64,000 nucleotides of DNA from Cellulomonas carbonis (GTDB taxonomy: Bacteria; Actinomycetota; Actinomycetes; Actinomycetales; Cellulomonadaceae): positions 62,001 through 126,000 of the forward strand of contig NZ_BMEB01000002.1 of the NCBI RefSeq assembly GCF_014636275.1, given 5' to 3'. This document shows, piece after piece, positions 1 through 7,744 of this stretch. The notes under the pieces were generated by a model, which was not told the origin of the DNA, ran no database searches, and saw nothing but the letters and a program-made list of their open reading frames with translations. Position 1 is the first letter of the stretch. Every line of letters begins with the position of its first letter. A program made the translations under genes and the position numbers.

Positions 1-553
1 CGCTCGCGATGTCCCCGACCTGCAGGTGGACGTGGCCCACCTGCGCCGCGGCGTCCGTGATCCCGTCGACCGCTGACTCGCTCAGGTGCTGCTCGAGGAA
101 CTGCTGCGGGTCGAGGTACTCGGTGGCCATGCGGACCATGCCGCCGTCCCACTCCCATCGCGACCGGTCCCGGTCGTGGTAGAGCTCGATGCCGTTGCCC
201 TCGGGGTCGGTGAAGTAGAACGCCTGGCTGACGAGGTGGTCGGCGCTGCCGACGAACCGCGACCGCGGGTCACGCGAGGCGGTGAGCACGGCGGCGGCGA
301 GGTCGGTCTCGGTGTCGAACAGGACGGCCGTGTGGAACAGGCCGGCCTGCCGGCGCGACGGCTGCGGGAGCCCGGGCGTGTGCACGAGCTCGACGACCGG
401 GACGCCGCGACGCCCGAGGACGACGCCGGCGGCCCGCTCGGCGACCGTCGTCAGCCCGAGCGCGCGCTGGTAGTACGCGGTCTGGGCGGCGAGGTCGCCG
501 ACGTGCAGCGTGACCGCGTCGACGTCGGTGCCCGCGGGGAGGAGGTCGCTCAC
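1..553 (-). CDS. VOC-family (glyoxalase/extradiol dioxygenase-like) protein, 3' end cut by window edge
   Basis: Metal-dependent vicinal-oxygen-chelate fold protein resembling catechol-2,3-dioxygenase/CatE-MhqO types. About 184 residues are visible and the C-terminus runs off the left edge. The first module begins VDAVTLHVGDLAAQTAYYQ and contains LFHTAVLF and the strand-end motif DPEGNGIELYHDR, giving the usual H...H...E metal-ligand pattern. A second module starts near the edge (VGHVHLQVGDI), so the full protein is a two-module enzyme. The GTG start overlaps the stop of a 24-codon upstream ORF (GTGA). It is divergent from a MarR regulator with shared operators, as in quinone/catechol-responsive MarR-dioxygenase pairs. 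The fold is secure; the substrate is unknown. Confidence 0.82.
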   Translation of the reverse strand, partial: MSDLLPAGTDVDAVTLHVGDLAAQTAYYQRALGLTTVAERAAGVVLGRRGVPVVELVHTPGLPQPSRRQAGLFHTAVLFDTETDLAAAVLTASRDPRSRFVGSADHLVSQAFYFTDPEGNGIELYHDRDRSRWEWDGGMVRMATEYLDPQQFLEQHLSESAVDGITDAAAQVGHVHLQVGDIAS

Positions 554-624
554 GCGGCCACCCCGGAGCCCCCGGGCAGGCCGAGGCGCTCGGCGGCGAC
601 GGGCGTGGTCCCGGTGACGGTCAC
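550..624 (-). CDS. Possible 24-residue leader ORF translationally coupled to the VOC gene
   Basis: A GTG codon preceded by a strong ribosome binding site (GGAGGA at 636-631, six-base spacer) opens a 24-codon frame. It ends in a TGA overlapping the GTG of the VOC gene by four bases. The VOC start itself has no good ribosome binding site, so coupled translation is a reasonable reading. The peptide resembles nothing I recognise. The alternative is a sequencing or natural frameshift that split a slightly longer VOC N-terminus. Confidence 0.35.
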   Translation of the reverse strand: MTVTGTTPVAAERLGLPGGSGVAA

Positions 625-649
625 GGTGGCTCCTCCGACTGGGCGATTT

Positions 650-698
650 GGTTGATCCGACAACCTTGACCGTACGCGCCGTTAGTTGTCCTGTCAAC
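650..698. promoter_or_regulatory. Twin MarR-type operators GTTG-N6-CAAC in the divergent promoter region
   Basis: Two inverted repeats share one architecture: GGTTG-N6-CAACC at 650-665 and GTTG-N6-CAAC at 685-698, with centres 34 bases apart. The second overlaps the -35 of the VOC promoter and the -35/spacer region of the marR promoter. The first sits at the predicted VOC transcription start. This fits repression of the VOC gene and autorepression by the adjacent MarR protein (inference). Confidence 0.7.
669..697 (-). promoter_or_regulatory. Sigma-70-type promoter of the VOC gene
   Basis: On the minus strand TTGACA (697-692) is followed after exactly 17 bases by TACGGT (674-669). This is a near-consensus vegetative promoter about 45 bases upstream of the leader ORF. 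Its -35 lies inside the second MarR-type operator. Confidence 0.7.
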
Positions 699-706
699 CA
701 TTGCGC

Positions 707-712
707 TACGCT
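707..712 (+). promoter_or_regulatory. -10 element of marR, predicted leaderless transcript
   Basis: TACGCT ends six bases before the ATG at 719 and no ribosome binding site precedes that ATG. Transcription would begin at or next to the start codon. Confidence 0.55.
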
Positions 713-718
713 GACGAC

Positions 719-1219
719 ATGACGACCCGATGGCTCGACGACGACGAGCTCGCCGCCTGGCTGCCCTTCATCGCCGTCGTCGAGCTGCTGCCCGGCGCGC
801 TCGACGCGCAGCTGCGTCGCGACTCGGGGCTCACGCACTTCGAGTACCTCGCGCTCGCGATGCTGTCCGAGGCACCCGGGCGCACGCTGCGCATGACCGG
901 GCTCGCCGCGCGCACCAACGCCACGCTCCCGCGCCTGTCCCACGTCGTCAGCCGCCTCGAGAAGCGCGGCCTCGTCGAGCGCACCGCGTGCCCCGAGGAC
1001 CGGCGCGCGACCAACGTGCGCCTCACCGACGACGGCTGGGCGGTCCTCGTCGACGCCGCACCGGGGCACGTCGCGACGGTCCGCGAGCTCGTCGTCGACG
1101 CCCTGAGCCCGGCCCAGCTGCGCTCGCTGCGCGACGCGTCGACCGCGCTGCTCGAGCGCCTCGACCCCGACGGCGCGATGACGGCGCCCTACGAGCGACC
1201 GGCTCCCGCCGCGCCGTGA
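719..1219 (+). CDS. MarR-family transcriptional regulator
   Basis: A 166-residue winged-helix regulator of normal MarR length. It has an N-terminal dimerisation helix, then the DNA-recognition helix region (LRMTGLAARTNATLPRLSHVV) and the wing with the family signature ERTACPEDRRATNVRLTDDG, followed by C-terminal dimer helices. The ATG at 719 is chosen over an in-frame TTG at 686 because of the leaderless -10 element and because the TTG lies inside an operator. It probably represses the divergent VOC dioxygenase and itself, perhaps responding to quinone or phenolic stress; the ligand is inferred only from the neighbour. Confidence 0.9.
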   Translation: MTTRWLDDDELAAWLPFIAVVELLPGALDAQLRRDSGLTHFEYLALAMLSEAPGRTLRMTGLAARTNATLPRLSHVVSRLEKRGLVERTACPEDRRATNVRLTDDGWAVLVDAAPGHVATVRELVVDALSPAQLRSLRDASTALLERLDPDGAMTAPYERPAPAAP

Positions 1220-1345
1220 GCCTCCGGGCGAGGCACCGCCCGGACGACCGCCCGCCGCTGACCTGCGGTGCGACCCCGCCCGCCCTTGACACCCGGCGGG
1301 CGCGGGAGGACGTTGGCAGGACACGACGCACCCCGGGGGCCCGCC

Positions 1346-1585
1346 ATGCCGATCCAGGTCATCCGCACCTCGTCCGACGACTACCCGCCGATCTTCTCGG
1401 TCCGCGTGGAGCACGGGACGACGAGCTCAGAGCTCTCCGACTGGGTGTCCGAGAACGCCCAGGGCAGCTTCCTCGAGGTGCACCTCGACTCCGAGCACGA
1501 CCTCAGCGCCGACGACGTCCGGCGAGCGGTCAGGCCGCACGTCTCGTCCGTGGCGGTGGAGGTCCCGCCGACCGCGACGGCCTGA
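1346..1585 (+). CDS. Hypothetical small acidic protein
   Basis: A 79-residue protein of no recognised family, starting at an ATG (MPIQVIRTSSDDYPP). It is acidic, has no signal peptide or membrane segment and looks like a compact alpha/beta domain. Its stop lies three bases before the GTG of the next gene, so the two are probably co-transcribed and may function together. The longer in-frame extension to 1268 has GC-random composition and is not supported. Confidence 0.6.
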   Translation: MPIQVIRTSSDDYPPIFSVRVEHGTTSSELSDWVSENAQGSFLEVHLDSEHDLSADDVRRAVRPHVSSVAVEVPPTATA

Positions 1586-1588
1586 GCC

Positions 1589-2572
1589 GTGCCGCTGCGC
1601 GCGCTCGCCGGGTCGGCGGCCCGGTCGGTCGCGCGCGGGCTCGCGGGCACGCTGCGCGCCGTCGCGGACGCCGTCGGCGGCCCCGGCGCGAAGGCCCCGG
1701 ACGACGACGCGTCGGGGACCGACGGCGGCCCGGGTGCAGGCGGCGGGGGTGGCGGCTCGGGTGCGGCGAAGGACGGCGGCACGACCCCGAAGGCCGCGCC
1801 CGCGGACCCGTCGGCCAACCCCTTCGCACCCCGCACGGCCCAGGCGCTCGCGACGCTCACGTGGCTCGTCGGGGCGCTCGGCGCCGTCGCGTCGCTCATG
1901 GTCGCGGGCACACAGCTGACCAGCATCGGCGGCCTGAGCTGGGACGACGACCGGCCCCGCCTGCTCGCCGCCGGTGGGTCGGTCACGCTCGCCGTCGTCC
2001 TCGTCGTCGCGGCCGTCGGGCTGCTCACCTGGGCGACGATGCCCGGGCGGCTCAGCGACCTCGAACGCCTCGACGAGCTCGCGGCCGGCTCGCCGCGCGG
2101 CGCGGTCGCGTCGTCGGTCGCCCGCGACTCGAGCTACCACCGCGGGACCGGCTCGCTCCCCGACCTGCTGACCGCGCTGACGAACGCGCGGGCCGCGCTC
2201 TACGAGGCCAAGTCCCGCCTGCACGACGCGGAGCTCGCCGCGGCCCGCGAGGCCGACGACGACGCCCGCGCGGCACGCACCGCGCACGCGGACCGTGTCC
2301 GGGCCGAGGTCGCGGTGCTCACCGCCCGCAACGACGACCTCCGGCTCGGCGCCCGCGCCGCCGTCCAGCTCGACAGCCACCTGCGGACGCGGCGGCGCGT
2401 CGTCGGCGTCAGCTGGGCGGTGCTCGTCGTCGCCGTGGTGGTCGCCGCGTGCCTCGTGCTGTTCGCCTGGGCCGCGAACCCGCCCGCGGACCCGGACGCC
2501 GCCGAGGGGGCCGTCCCGCCCCGGCCGGTCGCCGCGGTCCTCGTGCTCGCGTCCGAGCCCGACGGACGCTGA
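1589..2572 (+). CDS. Membrane protein of unknown function with internal coiled coil
   Basis: A 327-residue protein with a GTG start. Residues 1-30 form an amphipathic Ala/Arg-rich helix. A Gly/Asp-rich linker (about 35-80) includes a run of six Gly. Hydrophobic segments lie near residues 86-108, 128-150 and 272-295. Between the second and third is a long charged helix (about 165-260, rich in Ala, Arg and Glu/Asp) of coiled-coil character. The C-terminal tail is Pro/Ala-rich. The organisation suggests a membrane-anchored scaffold with a cytoplasmic coiled coil, paired with the preceding 79-residue protein. I do not recognise the family. Confidence 0.75.
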   Translation: MPLRALAGSAARSVARGLAGTLRAVADAVGGPGAKAPDDDASGTDGGPGAGGGGGGSGAAKDGGTTPKAAPADPSANPFAPRTAQALATLTWLVGALGAVASLMVAGTQLTSIGGLSWDDDRPRLLAAGGSVTLAVVLVVAAVGLLTWATMPGRLSDLERLDELAAGSPRGAVASSVARDSSYHRGTGSLPDLLTALTNARAALYEAKSRLHDAELAAAREADDDARAARTAHADRVRAEVAVLTARNDDLRLGARAAVQLDSHLRTRRRVVGVSWAVLVVAVVVAACLVLFAWAANPPADPDAAEGAVPPRPVAAVLVLASEPDGR

Positions 2573-2574
2573 CG

Positions 2575-4113
2575 TCAGGTCGCGACCCGGTCGACGAGCT
2601 GGACGAGCTGCGTCACGTCGGGGTCGCCGTCGAGGACCCCCGTCAGGGCCTTGGCCTCGCGACGCAGGTCCGAGTCGCTGACCAGCGACGACCACGGCCC
2701 GCCGACCAGGCGGTCGGTCAGGACCGCGACGACGAGGTCCTGACGAAGCCGCGGTGAGGCCTCGCCGAGCGACGTCGCGACGTCGGCACCCGACAGGGTC
2801 CCGGTGCGCTCGACGGCCCGACCGGCGTCGTCGAGGTAGCGCACGGTCGCCCGGACGAACGGCAGGTCGGACGGCTCGGCGGAGCTCCCCTCGCGCAGCG
2901 CGACCTCGTAGAGCGCCGTCGTCGCGTGCCCCGCGAACACCTCGCCGCCGTCGATCGCGTCGTTGCGGAAGTCCTCGTCGGCGACGGCGCGGTTCTCGTA
3001 GCCCAGGAGCCGGTAGCCCGAGACCTGCGCGGGGTCGAACTCGACCTGGGCCCGCGCGTCGGTCGCGGCCACCACGAGGGACCCGGTCAGCCCCGTGCCG
3101 AAGACCCGCTCGGCCTCGGCGTCGGAGTCGATGTAGACGTGCCACCCGTCGCCCTGGTCGGCCAGCTGCTCGAGCAGGTGGTCGTCGTAGGTGGTGATGC
3201 CGACGCCCACGGACACGAGGTTGATGCCGGTCTTCGCCTGGGTGCTGATCCGCGACAGGATCCCGTCGGGGTCGGTCTCGCCGACGTTGGCGACCCCGTC
3301 GCTGATGAGGACGACGCGGGTCATCCGGCCCTCGGTCCGCATCGACATGGCGAGGTCGTAGCCGAGGGCGAGCCCGGCCGCGGCGTTGGTCGACTCCTGC
3401 GGCGAGAGCTCCTCGACGGCCGCGAGCACACCGTCGCGCTCCGATACCGGCGTCGGCTCGAGGACCACGCGGGCCTCGGTCGAGTAGCAGACCATGGCCA
3501 CGCGGCCGGTGGCCCGCAGCGAGGAGACGAGGGTCCGCAGGGCCGCCTTCGTGGTCTCCATCTTCCCGGCCTCGCTCATCGACCCCGAGCAGTCGACGAC
3601 GAGCACGAGGTCGGTGTCGGCACGGGCCTCGTCGGTGACCGCCGCGCTGCTGATGCCCACCCGGACGAGCCGGTGCTCGGGGCGGAACGGCAGCACCGCG
3701 GCGTCGATGCTGACGTCGAGCCCGGTCTGGGGAGTCGCGTAGTCCTGCGCGAAGTAGTTGACGAACTCCTCGGTGCGCACCTCGCTGGGGTCGATCGACA
3801 TCCCGTTGAGGGCGGCGTCGCGGAACCGGGTGTAGGAGCCGGTGTCGATGTCGAGCGCGAAGGTCGACAGCGCGTCCCGCTCCGGGTCGGTCATGACCTG
3901 ACCGGCCGGAGGCTCCGAGGCGTCCGGACCGGGGACCACCCAGGACTCGTCGGGCCCGGGCTGGACGTACCCCGCCTCGCCGGAGACCCCGTCCGCCGTC
4001 GATCCGTCCCCAGCGGTGCACCCGGCGAGGGCGACCACGGCCACGAGCGCCGCCCCGGTGAGTGTCGCCCTCCGCCGGTCCGCGGTCCGAGCAGTGCGCC
4101 GGTCGGTCCTCAT
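2575..4113 (-). CDS. VWA-domain lipoprotein (YfbK-like)
   Basis: A 512-residue exported lipoprotein. The N-terminus carries Arg residues, a hydrophobic stretch and the lipobox LAGC with Cys32 as lipidation site. A VWA_N-type motif (FALDIDTGSYTRFR, near 85-98) precedes the von Willebrand A domain. The MIDAS metal site is visible as DCSGSMS (Asp174) with a downstream Thr/Asp region (VLISDGVANVGETD). The C-terminal third matches the YfbK/DUF3520 arrangement. These proteins sit on the outer face of the membrane and are thought to mediate adhesion or protein-protein contacts; the partner is unknown. The gene is convergent with the preceding membrane protein gene. Confidence 0.88.
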   Translation of the reverse strand: MRTDRRTARTADRRRATLTGAALVAVVALAGCTAGDGSTADGVSGEAGYVQPGPDESWVVPGPDASEPPAGQVMTDPERDALSTFALDIDTGSYTRFRDAALNGMSIDPSEVRTEEFVNYFAQDYATPQTGLDVSIDAAVLPFRPEHRLVRVGISSAAVTDEARADTDLVLVVDCSGSMSEAGKMETTKAALRTLVSSLRATGRVAMVCYSTEARVVLEPTPVSERDGVLAAVEELSPQESTNAAAGLALGYDLAMSMRTEGRMTRVVLISDGVANVGETDPDGILSRISTQAKTGINLVSVGVGITTYDDHLLEQLADQGDGWHVYIDSDAEAERVFGTGLTGSLVVAATDARAQVEFDPAQVSGYRLLGYENRAVADEDFRNDAIDGGEVFAGHATTALYEVALREGSSAEPSDLPFVRATVRYLDDAGRAVERTGTLSGADVATSLGEASPRLRQDLVVAVLTDRLVGGPWSSLVSDSDLRREAKALTGVLDGDPDVTQLVQLVDRVAT

Positions 4114-4151
4114 GGTCGCCCCATCTCCGTCGTCGTGGCCTGGTGGCCCGA

Positions 4152-4157
4152 ACGCTA
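4152..4157 (-). promoter_or_regulatory. -10 element upstream of the VWA lipoprotein gene
   Basis: TAGCGT on the minus strand lies about 38 bases before the ATG at 4113, in a 266-base gap to the tRNA. Apart from the tRNA terminator I see nothing else in that gap. Confidence 0.45.
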
Positions 4158-4329
4158 GGGGCGGGCGAGGTAGCGCGACGTCGGAGTTGCCCGGTCGTGA
4201 CCGGATCGATGGGATTCCGTGTCCCCGCCGACGTCCGCGTGTCCGGACCGTGACCTGGGGCTACGCCGTCCGGGCCCTGACGCCCGAGCCACCCGGCGAG
4301 TCGCGCTCACCCGTCCGCCCGACGACGAA

Positions 4330-4359
4330 GGGCCAGACCGGAGTGATCCGGGCTGGCCC
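4330..4359 (-). terminator. Hairpin terminator downstream of tRNA-Gly
   Basis: A stem of seven perfect pairs (GGGCCAG at 4330-4336 with CTGGCCC at 4353-4359) lies 21 bases past the 3' end of the tRNA and is followed on the minus strand by TTCGTCGTC. There is no long T run, as is common for terminators in high-GC actinobacteria. Confidence 0.6.
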
Positions 4360-4379
4360 TGTCGATGGTTCTGAGTGGA

Positions 4380-4453
4380 TGGAGCGGGTGACGGGAATCG
4401 AACCCGCGCTACCAGCTTGGGAAGCTGGAGTTCTACCATTGAACTACACCCGC
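4380..4453 (-). tRNA. tRNA-Gly(CCC)
   Basis: On the minus strand the gene begins with acceptor GCGGGTG and ends CACCCGC-T-CCA, so the CCA end is encoded. The D arm (TAGTTCAATGGTAGAAC), anticodon stem CCAGC/GCTGG with loop TTCCCAA (anticodon CCC) and T arm GGTTCGATTCC are all present. Confidence 0.95.
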
Positions 4454-4572
4454 GTTGCGCCCCCGAGGGGACACGACCCCCGACTATACCGGCCCGCGGC
4501 ACCCCTCCGGCACTGCCCTACGACCGTCCGCGTGCCACCTCGGTCGGCCCGGTCCGCGCAGGGTCCCGGAAG

Positions 4573-4672
4573 TTATCCACAGGAAGTGTCCACACCTGTG
4601 TGCACACCGACCCGGTAGCACGCCCTCTTCTGTGGACAGCCAGGACCGTTCCCGCACGAAGGATGTGGACGG
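4573..4672. other. Cluster of DnaA-box-like sequences in the tRNA-dcd gap
   Basis: The 296-base gap between tRNA-Gly and dcd holds a perfect DnaA box TTATCCACA (4573-4581). Near matches to the actinobacterial box TTGTCCACA are GTGTCCACA (4586-4594, one mismatch), the complement of CTGTCCACA (4631-4639, one mismatch), GTGTGCACA (4598-4606) and the complement of CCGTCCACA (4664-4672), the last two with two mismatches. Five boxes within 100 bases are unlikely by chance in GC-rich DNA. No dnaA or dnaN flanks them, so this is not the usual oriC context. Confidence 0.55.
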
Positions 4673-4737
4673 ACCCGTGGATCGTTCACCGGACGTTCCC
4701 CGCCCGGCCATGCCGCCCGTGTCGCACAGCACTTCGC

Positions 4738-4743
4738 TACCGT
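4738..4743 (+). promoter_or_regulatory. -10 element of dcd, predicted leaderless transcript
   Basis: TACCGT ends six bases before the GTG at 4750. No ribosome binding site is present, supporting a leaderless mRNA and this start codon. Confidence 0.6.
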
Positions 4744-4749
4744 GACCCC

Positions 4750-5325
4750 GTGCTGCTCTCCGACCGCGACATCCGCGCCGAGCTCGACGCCGGTCGCATC
4801 AGCCTCGACCCGTACGAGCCGGCCATGATCCAGCCGTCGAGCATCGACGTGCGGCTCGACCGGTTCTTCCGGCTGTTCGACAACCACAAGTACCCGGTCA
4901 TCGACCCCGCCGAGGACCAGCCCGAGCTCACGCGCCTCGTCGAGACGGCGCCGGACGAGCCGTTCATCCTCCACCCGGGCGAGTTCGTGCTCGGCTCGAC
5001 GTACGAGTCGGTCGCCCTGCCCGACGACGTCGCGGCCCGCCTCGAGGGCAAGTCGTCGCTGGGCCGCCTCGGCCTCCTCACGCACTCGACGGCCGGCTTC
5101 ATCGACCCGGGGTTCACCGGTCACGTGACGCTCGAGCTGTCCAACGTCGCGACGCTGCCGATCAAGCTCTGGCCCGGGATGAAGATCGGCCAGATGTGCT
5201 TCTTCCGCCTGTCGTCGCCGTCGGAGCACCCGTACGGCGCCTCGGTCTACGGCTCGCGCTACCAGGGCCAGCGCGGCCCGACCGCCTCACGCTCGTTCCA
5301 GAACTTCCACCGCTCACGCGTCTGA
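4750..5325 (+). CDS. dcd: dCTP deaminase, probably the bifunctional dCTP deaminase/dUTPase type
   Basis: A 191-residue trimeric cytosolic enzyme that converts dCTP toward dUMP for thymidylate synthesis. The sequence closely follows the mycobacterial bifunctional Dcd, starting [15 protein letters not shown]. It has the phosphate-binding [18 protein letters not shown] (about 99-116), the substrate and catalytic region [17 protein letters not shown] with the deaminase Glu129, and the nucleotide-closing tail [15 protein letters not shown]. Its length equals the family norm. The GTG at 4750 is chosen from homology and the leaderless -10. Bifunctionality is inferred from similarity to the Mycobacterium enzyme. 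Confidence 0.96.
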   Translation: MLLSDRDIRAELDAGRISLDPYEPAMIQPSSIDVRLDRFFRLFDNHKYPVIDPAEDQPELTRLVETAPDEPFILHPGEFVLGSTYESVALPDDVAARLEGKSSLGRLGLLTHSTAGFIDPGFTGHVTLELSNVATLPIKLWPGMKIGQMCFFRLSSPSEHPYGASVYGSRYQGQRGPTASRSFQNFHRSRV

Positions 5326-5413
5326 CCCACCGCGCACACCCCGTGGAGGGGCTGGGTGGGTGCGCGGGCTTGGGGGTGCGCGGGCTGTGCGCGGGCGGCT
5401 GGGGACGCGGGCC

Positions 5414-5419
5414 TAGCCT
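5414..5419 (+). promoter_or_regulatory. -10 element, predicted leaderless transcript of the gene at 5426
   Basis: TAGCCT ends exactly six bases before the ATG at 5426, with no ribosome binding site in between. Confidence 0.55.
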
Positions 5420-5425
5420 CTTCCC

Positions 5426-6481
5426 ATGGCCCTGCCCGCGCTCGCGGCCGACGACGACGCCGCGCTCCAGCACCACCTGCTCCTGCTGCCCGCGGACGTG
5501 GGGCACGACGAGGTCGAGGTCCTCGCGACGAGCCGCTTCCCGCGCGCCACGTGGGAGACCCCGCCGACGACGGCGCGGCCCCGCGGTCGGGGGCAGCACC
5601 CGGACCCGGGGGTGCTGCGCCTCTCGCGCCACAGCACGCTCGTCGGTCCCTTCACGATCGACCCCGGGACGGCGTCGGCGCTGGGCATCCCGACGTCGGC
5701 CGCGCTCGCGTACGTGCTGCACGCGCCCGTCGAGCGCGGCGACGCGCCGTGGCCCGGCACCGGCGACCGCGACGGCCTCGCGCGCGCGTTCGCCAACGGG
5801 CTGCCTGTGCGCGACGAGGAGCGCAGCGTCGGGTGGCTCGTCGCGGCCGCGCGTCGCCTCGGCGGCGCCGTGCGGGTCGCCGCGACAGGCGGCAGCCCGG
5901 GCGCGCTGCTGGTCCCCGACCCCGCCGCGGCCGTCGACCTCACGGTCTGGACGGACATCTGGCTCGAGCCGGACGCGGCGCTGTCGGTGGTGCGGCGTGC
6001 CGTCCCCCGCGCCGAGCTCAACCTGCCCGGTACCGCGTGGGCCGGGCCACCGGCCGGGATCGGCGAGCGCCCGGCCCGCGGCGCCGAGGACCTCGACGAC
6101 GAGCTGCGTCGCCGCCTGCACGCCGCGGCCGACGACCACGACATCGCGACCCTCACGGCGCCGCCGCCGATGAACGCCTACGGGTGCCTCGCCGACCTCG
6201 GTGTGGACGGGATGCTCGCGGTCGAGGTCGGCGGCGAGACGACGCTGCCGCCCGTCATCGCCGCGGTGCCGTGGGCGAGCCAGGGCGCCGTCGCCTACCG
6301 CGTGCGGTGGGAGCCCGCCGACCTCGAGGAGCACAACGCCGAGCGACCCGGCCCCGAGCACCGGGTCGCGAGGGCGCGCGCCGGCGAGCTCGTCGTCGCC
6401 GTCGCGCGCCTCGTCCACGTAGCCGTGGGCGGCGAGATCACCGACGAGATGGGCTTCGTCGTCGACCCCGAGGACCTCTGA
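5426..6481 (+). CDS. Hypothetical protein, 351 residues
   Basis: A soluble protein of no recognised family, with neither signal peptide nor membrane segment. The N-terminal part has LLLLPADVGHDEVEVLATSRF and TLVGPFTIDPGTASALGIPTSAALAY. A middle segment resembles a nucleotide/NTF-like alpha-beta domain (AAAVDLTVWTDIWLEPDAALSVVRRAVP). The C-terminal part has conserved-looking strands (YGCLADLGVDGMLAVEVGG). The start is supported by the leaderless -10 element and a typical MALPALAA N-terminus. Convergent with the ABC permease gene that follows. Function cannot be assigned. Confidence 0.75.
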   Translation: MALPALAADDDAALQHHLLLLPADVGHDEVEVLATSRFPRATWETPPTTARPRGRGQHPDPGVLRLSRHSTLVGPFTIDPGTASALGIPTSAALAYVLHAPVERGDAPWPGTGDRDGLARAFANGLPVRDEERSVGWLVAAARRLGGAVRVAATGGSPGALLVPDPAAAVDLTVWTDIWLEPDAALSVVRRAVPRAELNLPGTAWAGPPAGIGERPARGAEDLDDELRRRLHAAADDHDIATLTAPPPMNAYGCLADLGVDGMLAVEVGGETTLPPVIAAVPWASQGAVAYRVRWEPADLEEHNAERPGPEHRVARARAGELVVAVARLVHVAVGGEITDEMGFVVDPEDL

Positions 6482-6535
6482 CCCCGGAGCCGACGACGAC
6501 CCCACCGACGACCACGCCGCCCACGACCCACCCGG

Positions 6536-7744
6536 TCAGCGGCCGAGCGCCTCCCGCAGGCGGACGCGCGGACCCGTGCGCAGGAGCGACCGGTCGTAGA
6601 TCGTCGCGCCGAGCAGGATGACGCCGACCGTGGTCACGCCGAGCACGACGAGCGACACGAGCGGCTCCCACCACGCCGCCTCGCCCAGGAACAGCCGCAC
6701 GGGCATCCCGACCGGTGCGCTGAACGGGACGTAGGACATGATCGTCAGCACGGTCGGGTTGTCGTTGAAGAAGACGACGAGGAAGTACGGCGCCATCGTC
6801 AGCATCATCACGGGGCTCAGGACCGTGCCGACGTCCTCCATGCGGGACACGAGCGACGCGCTCGCCGCGTAGATCGACGCGAGCAGCACGAACCCGACGA
6901 GGAAGAACAGCACGAACCACACGAGCGGCGCGCCGACCATGCCGAGCACCTCGTCCTGACCGGTCACCGCGAGCGCCGCGACCGCGACCGCCGCGATCGC
7001 CGCCGTCTGCGTGAACGCGAGGACGCTGTTGCCGAGGATCTTCCCCGCGAGCAGCGCGCGCGCGGACACCGTCGCGAGCAGCAGCTCGACGACGCGGCTC
7101 TGCTTCTCCTGCACGGTGTTCTGCGCGATCGTCGAGCCGAAGCCGGTCGCCGAGATGAGGAACACGAGCCCGAACCCGAACGAGACGAGGTACCGGACGG
7201 CCTCGTCTGCCCTCGGCGGCTCGAGCAGCTCGACCTCGGGCTGCTCCGCGAGGGCCATGACCAGGCCGCTGGGGTTCTCGCTCAGGGCGACGATCCGCAC
7301 CGCGGCGCCCGCGTCGTCGTCGTCGGCGGGCAGCACCGCGGCGCTCACCTCGCCGGACTCGACGAGGGCGATCGCGGCGGCCTCGTCCGCGACCTCGACC
7401 GGCTCCAGGCCCTCCTGGTCCTCGACGACCGACGCGGCCGAGCCGACGACGGCGACGCGCTCGGCGTCGACGCGGCCGCCCAGCACGCTGCCGAGGACGA
7501 TCGAGACGAGCACCGCGCCCAGCAGCACCGCGGTCGAGATGAGGAAGGACTTCGACCGGACCTGCGCCATGACCTCGCGCTCGGCGACGAGCAGCGCCGC
7601 CCGGACCGTCCCTGGGGCGGGCGGCCGCTCGCCGTGCCCGGGCCGCGGCACGCGCCCACCCGGCTCGGCCGGACCTCGGGCCGGAGCCGTCGTACCGGTC
7701 GGGGCGCCGCCGGTGCGGGCGTCGACGTCGTGCGTGGTGCTCAT
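6536..7744 (-). CDS. ABC-2 type exporter permease (NatB-like)
   Basis: A 402-residue membrane subunit. After a Pro/Gly-rich N-terminal tail, a first membrane helix (about 68-88) precedes an extracytoplasmic domain (about 95-190, SAASVVEDQEGLEPVEVADEAAAIALVESGEVSAAV type). Five or six membrane helices follow (about 190-390), with the family motif NTVQEKQSRVVELLLATVSARALLAGKI in the coupling region. This layout is typical of NatB/YhaP-type ABC-2 permeases. The ATG overlaps the stop of the ATPase gene (ATGA), so the two are one unit. Export of Na+ or of an antimicrobial peptide is the usual role; the substrate is unknown. Confidence 0.9.
   Translation of the reverse strand: MSTTHDVDARTGGAPTGTTAPARGPAEPGGRVPRPGHGERPPAPGTVRAALLVAEREVMAQVRSKSFLISTAVLLGAVLVSIVLGSVLGGRVDAERVAVVGSAASVVEDQEGLEPVEVADEAAAIALVESGEVSAAVLPADDDDAGAAVRIVALSENPSGLVMALAEQPEVELLEPPRADEAVRYLVSFGFGLVFLISATGFGSTIAQNTVQEKQSRVVELLLATVSARALLAGKILGNSVLAFTQTAAIAAVAVAALAVTGQDEVLGMVGAPLVWFVLFFLVGFVLLASIYAASASLVSRMEDVGTVLSPVMMLTMAPYFLVVFFNDNPTVLTIMSYVPFSAPVGMPVRLFLGEAAWWEPLVSLVVLGVTTVGVILLGATIYDRSLLRTGPRVRLREALGR

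Noticed and set aside
4573..4672. DnaA-box cluster as the replication origin oriC
   Set aside because: No dnaA, dnaN or rpmH nearby, no A/T-rich unwinding region, and only about five boxes.
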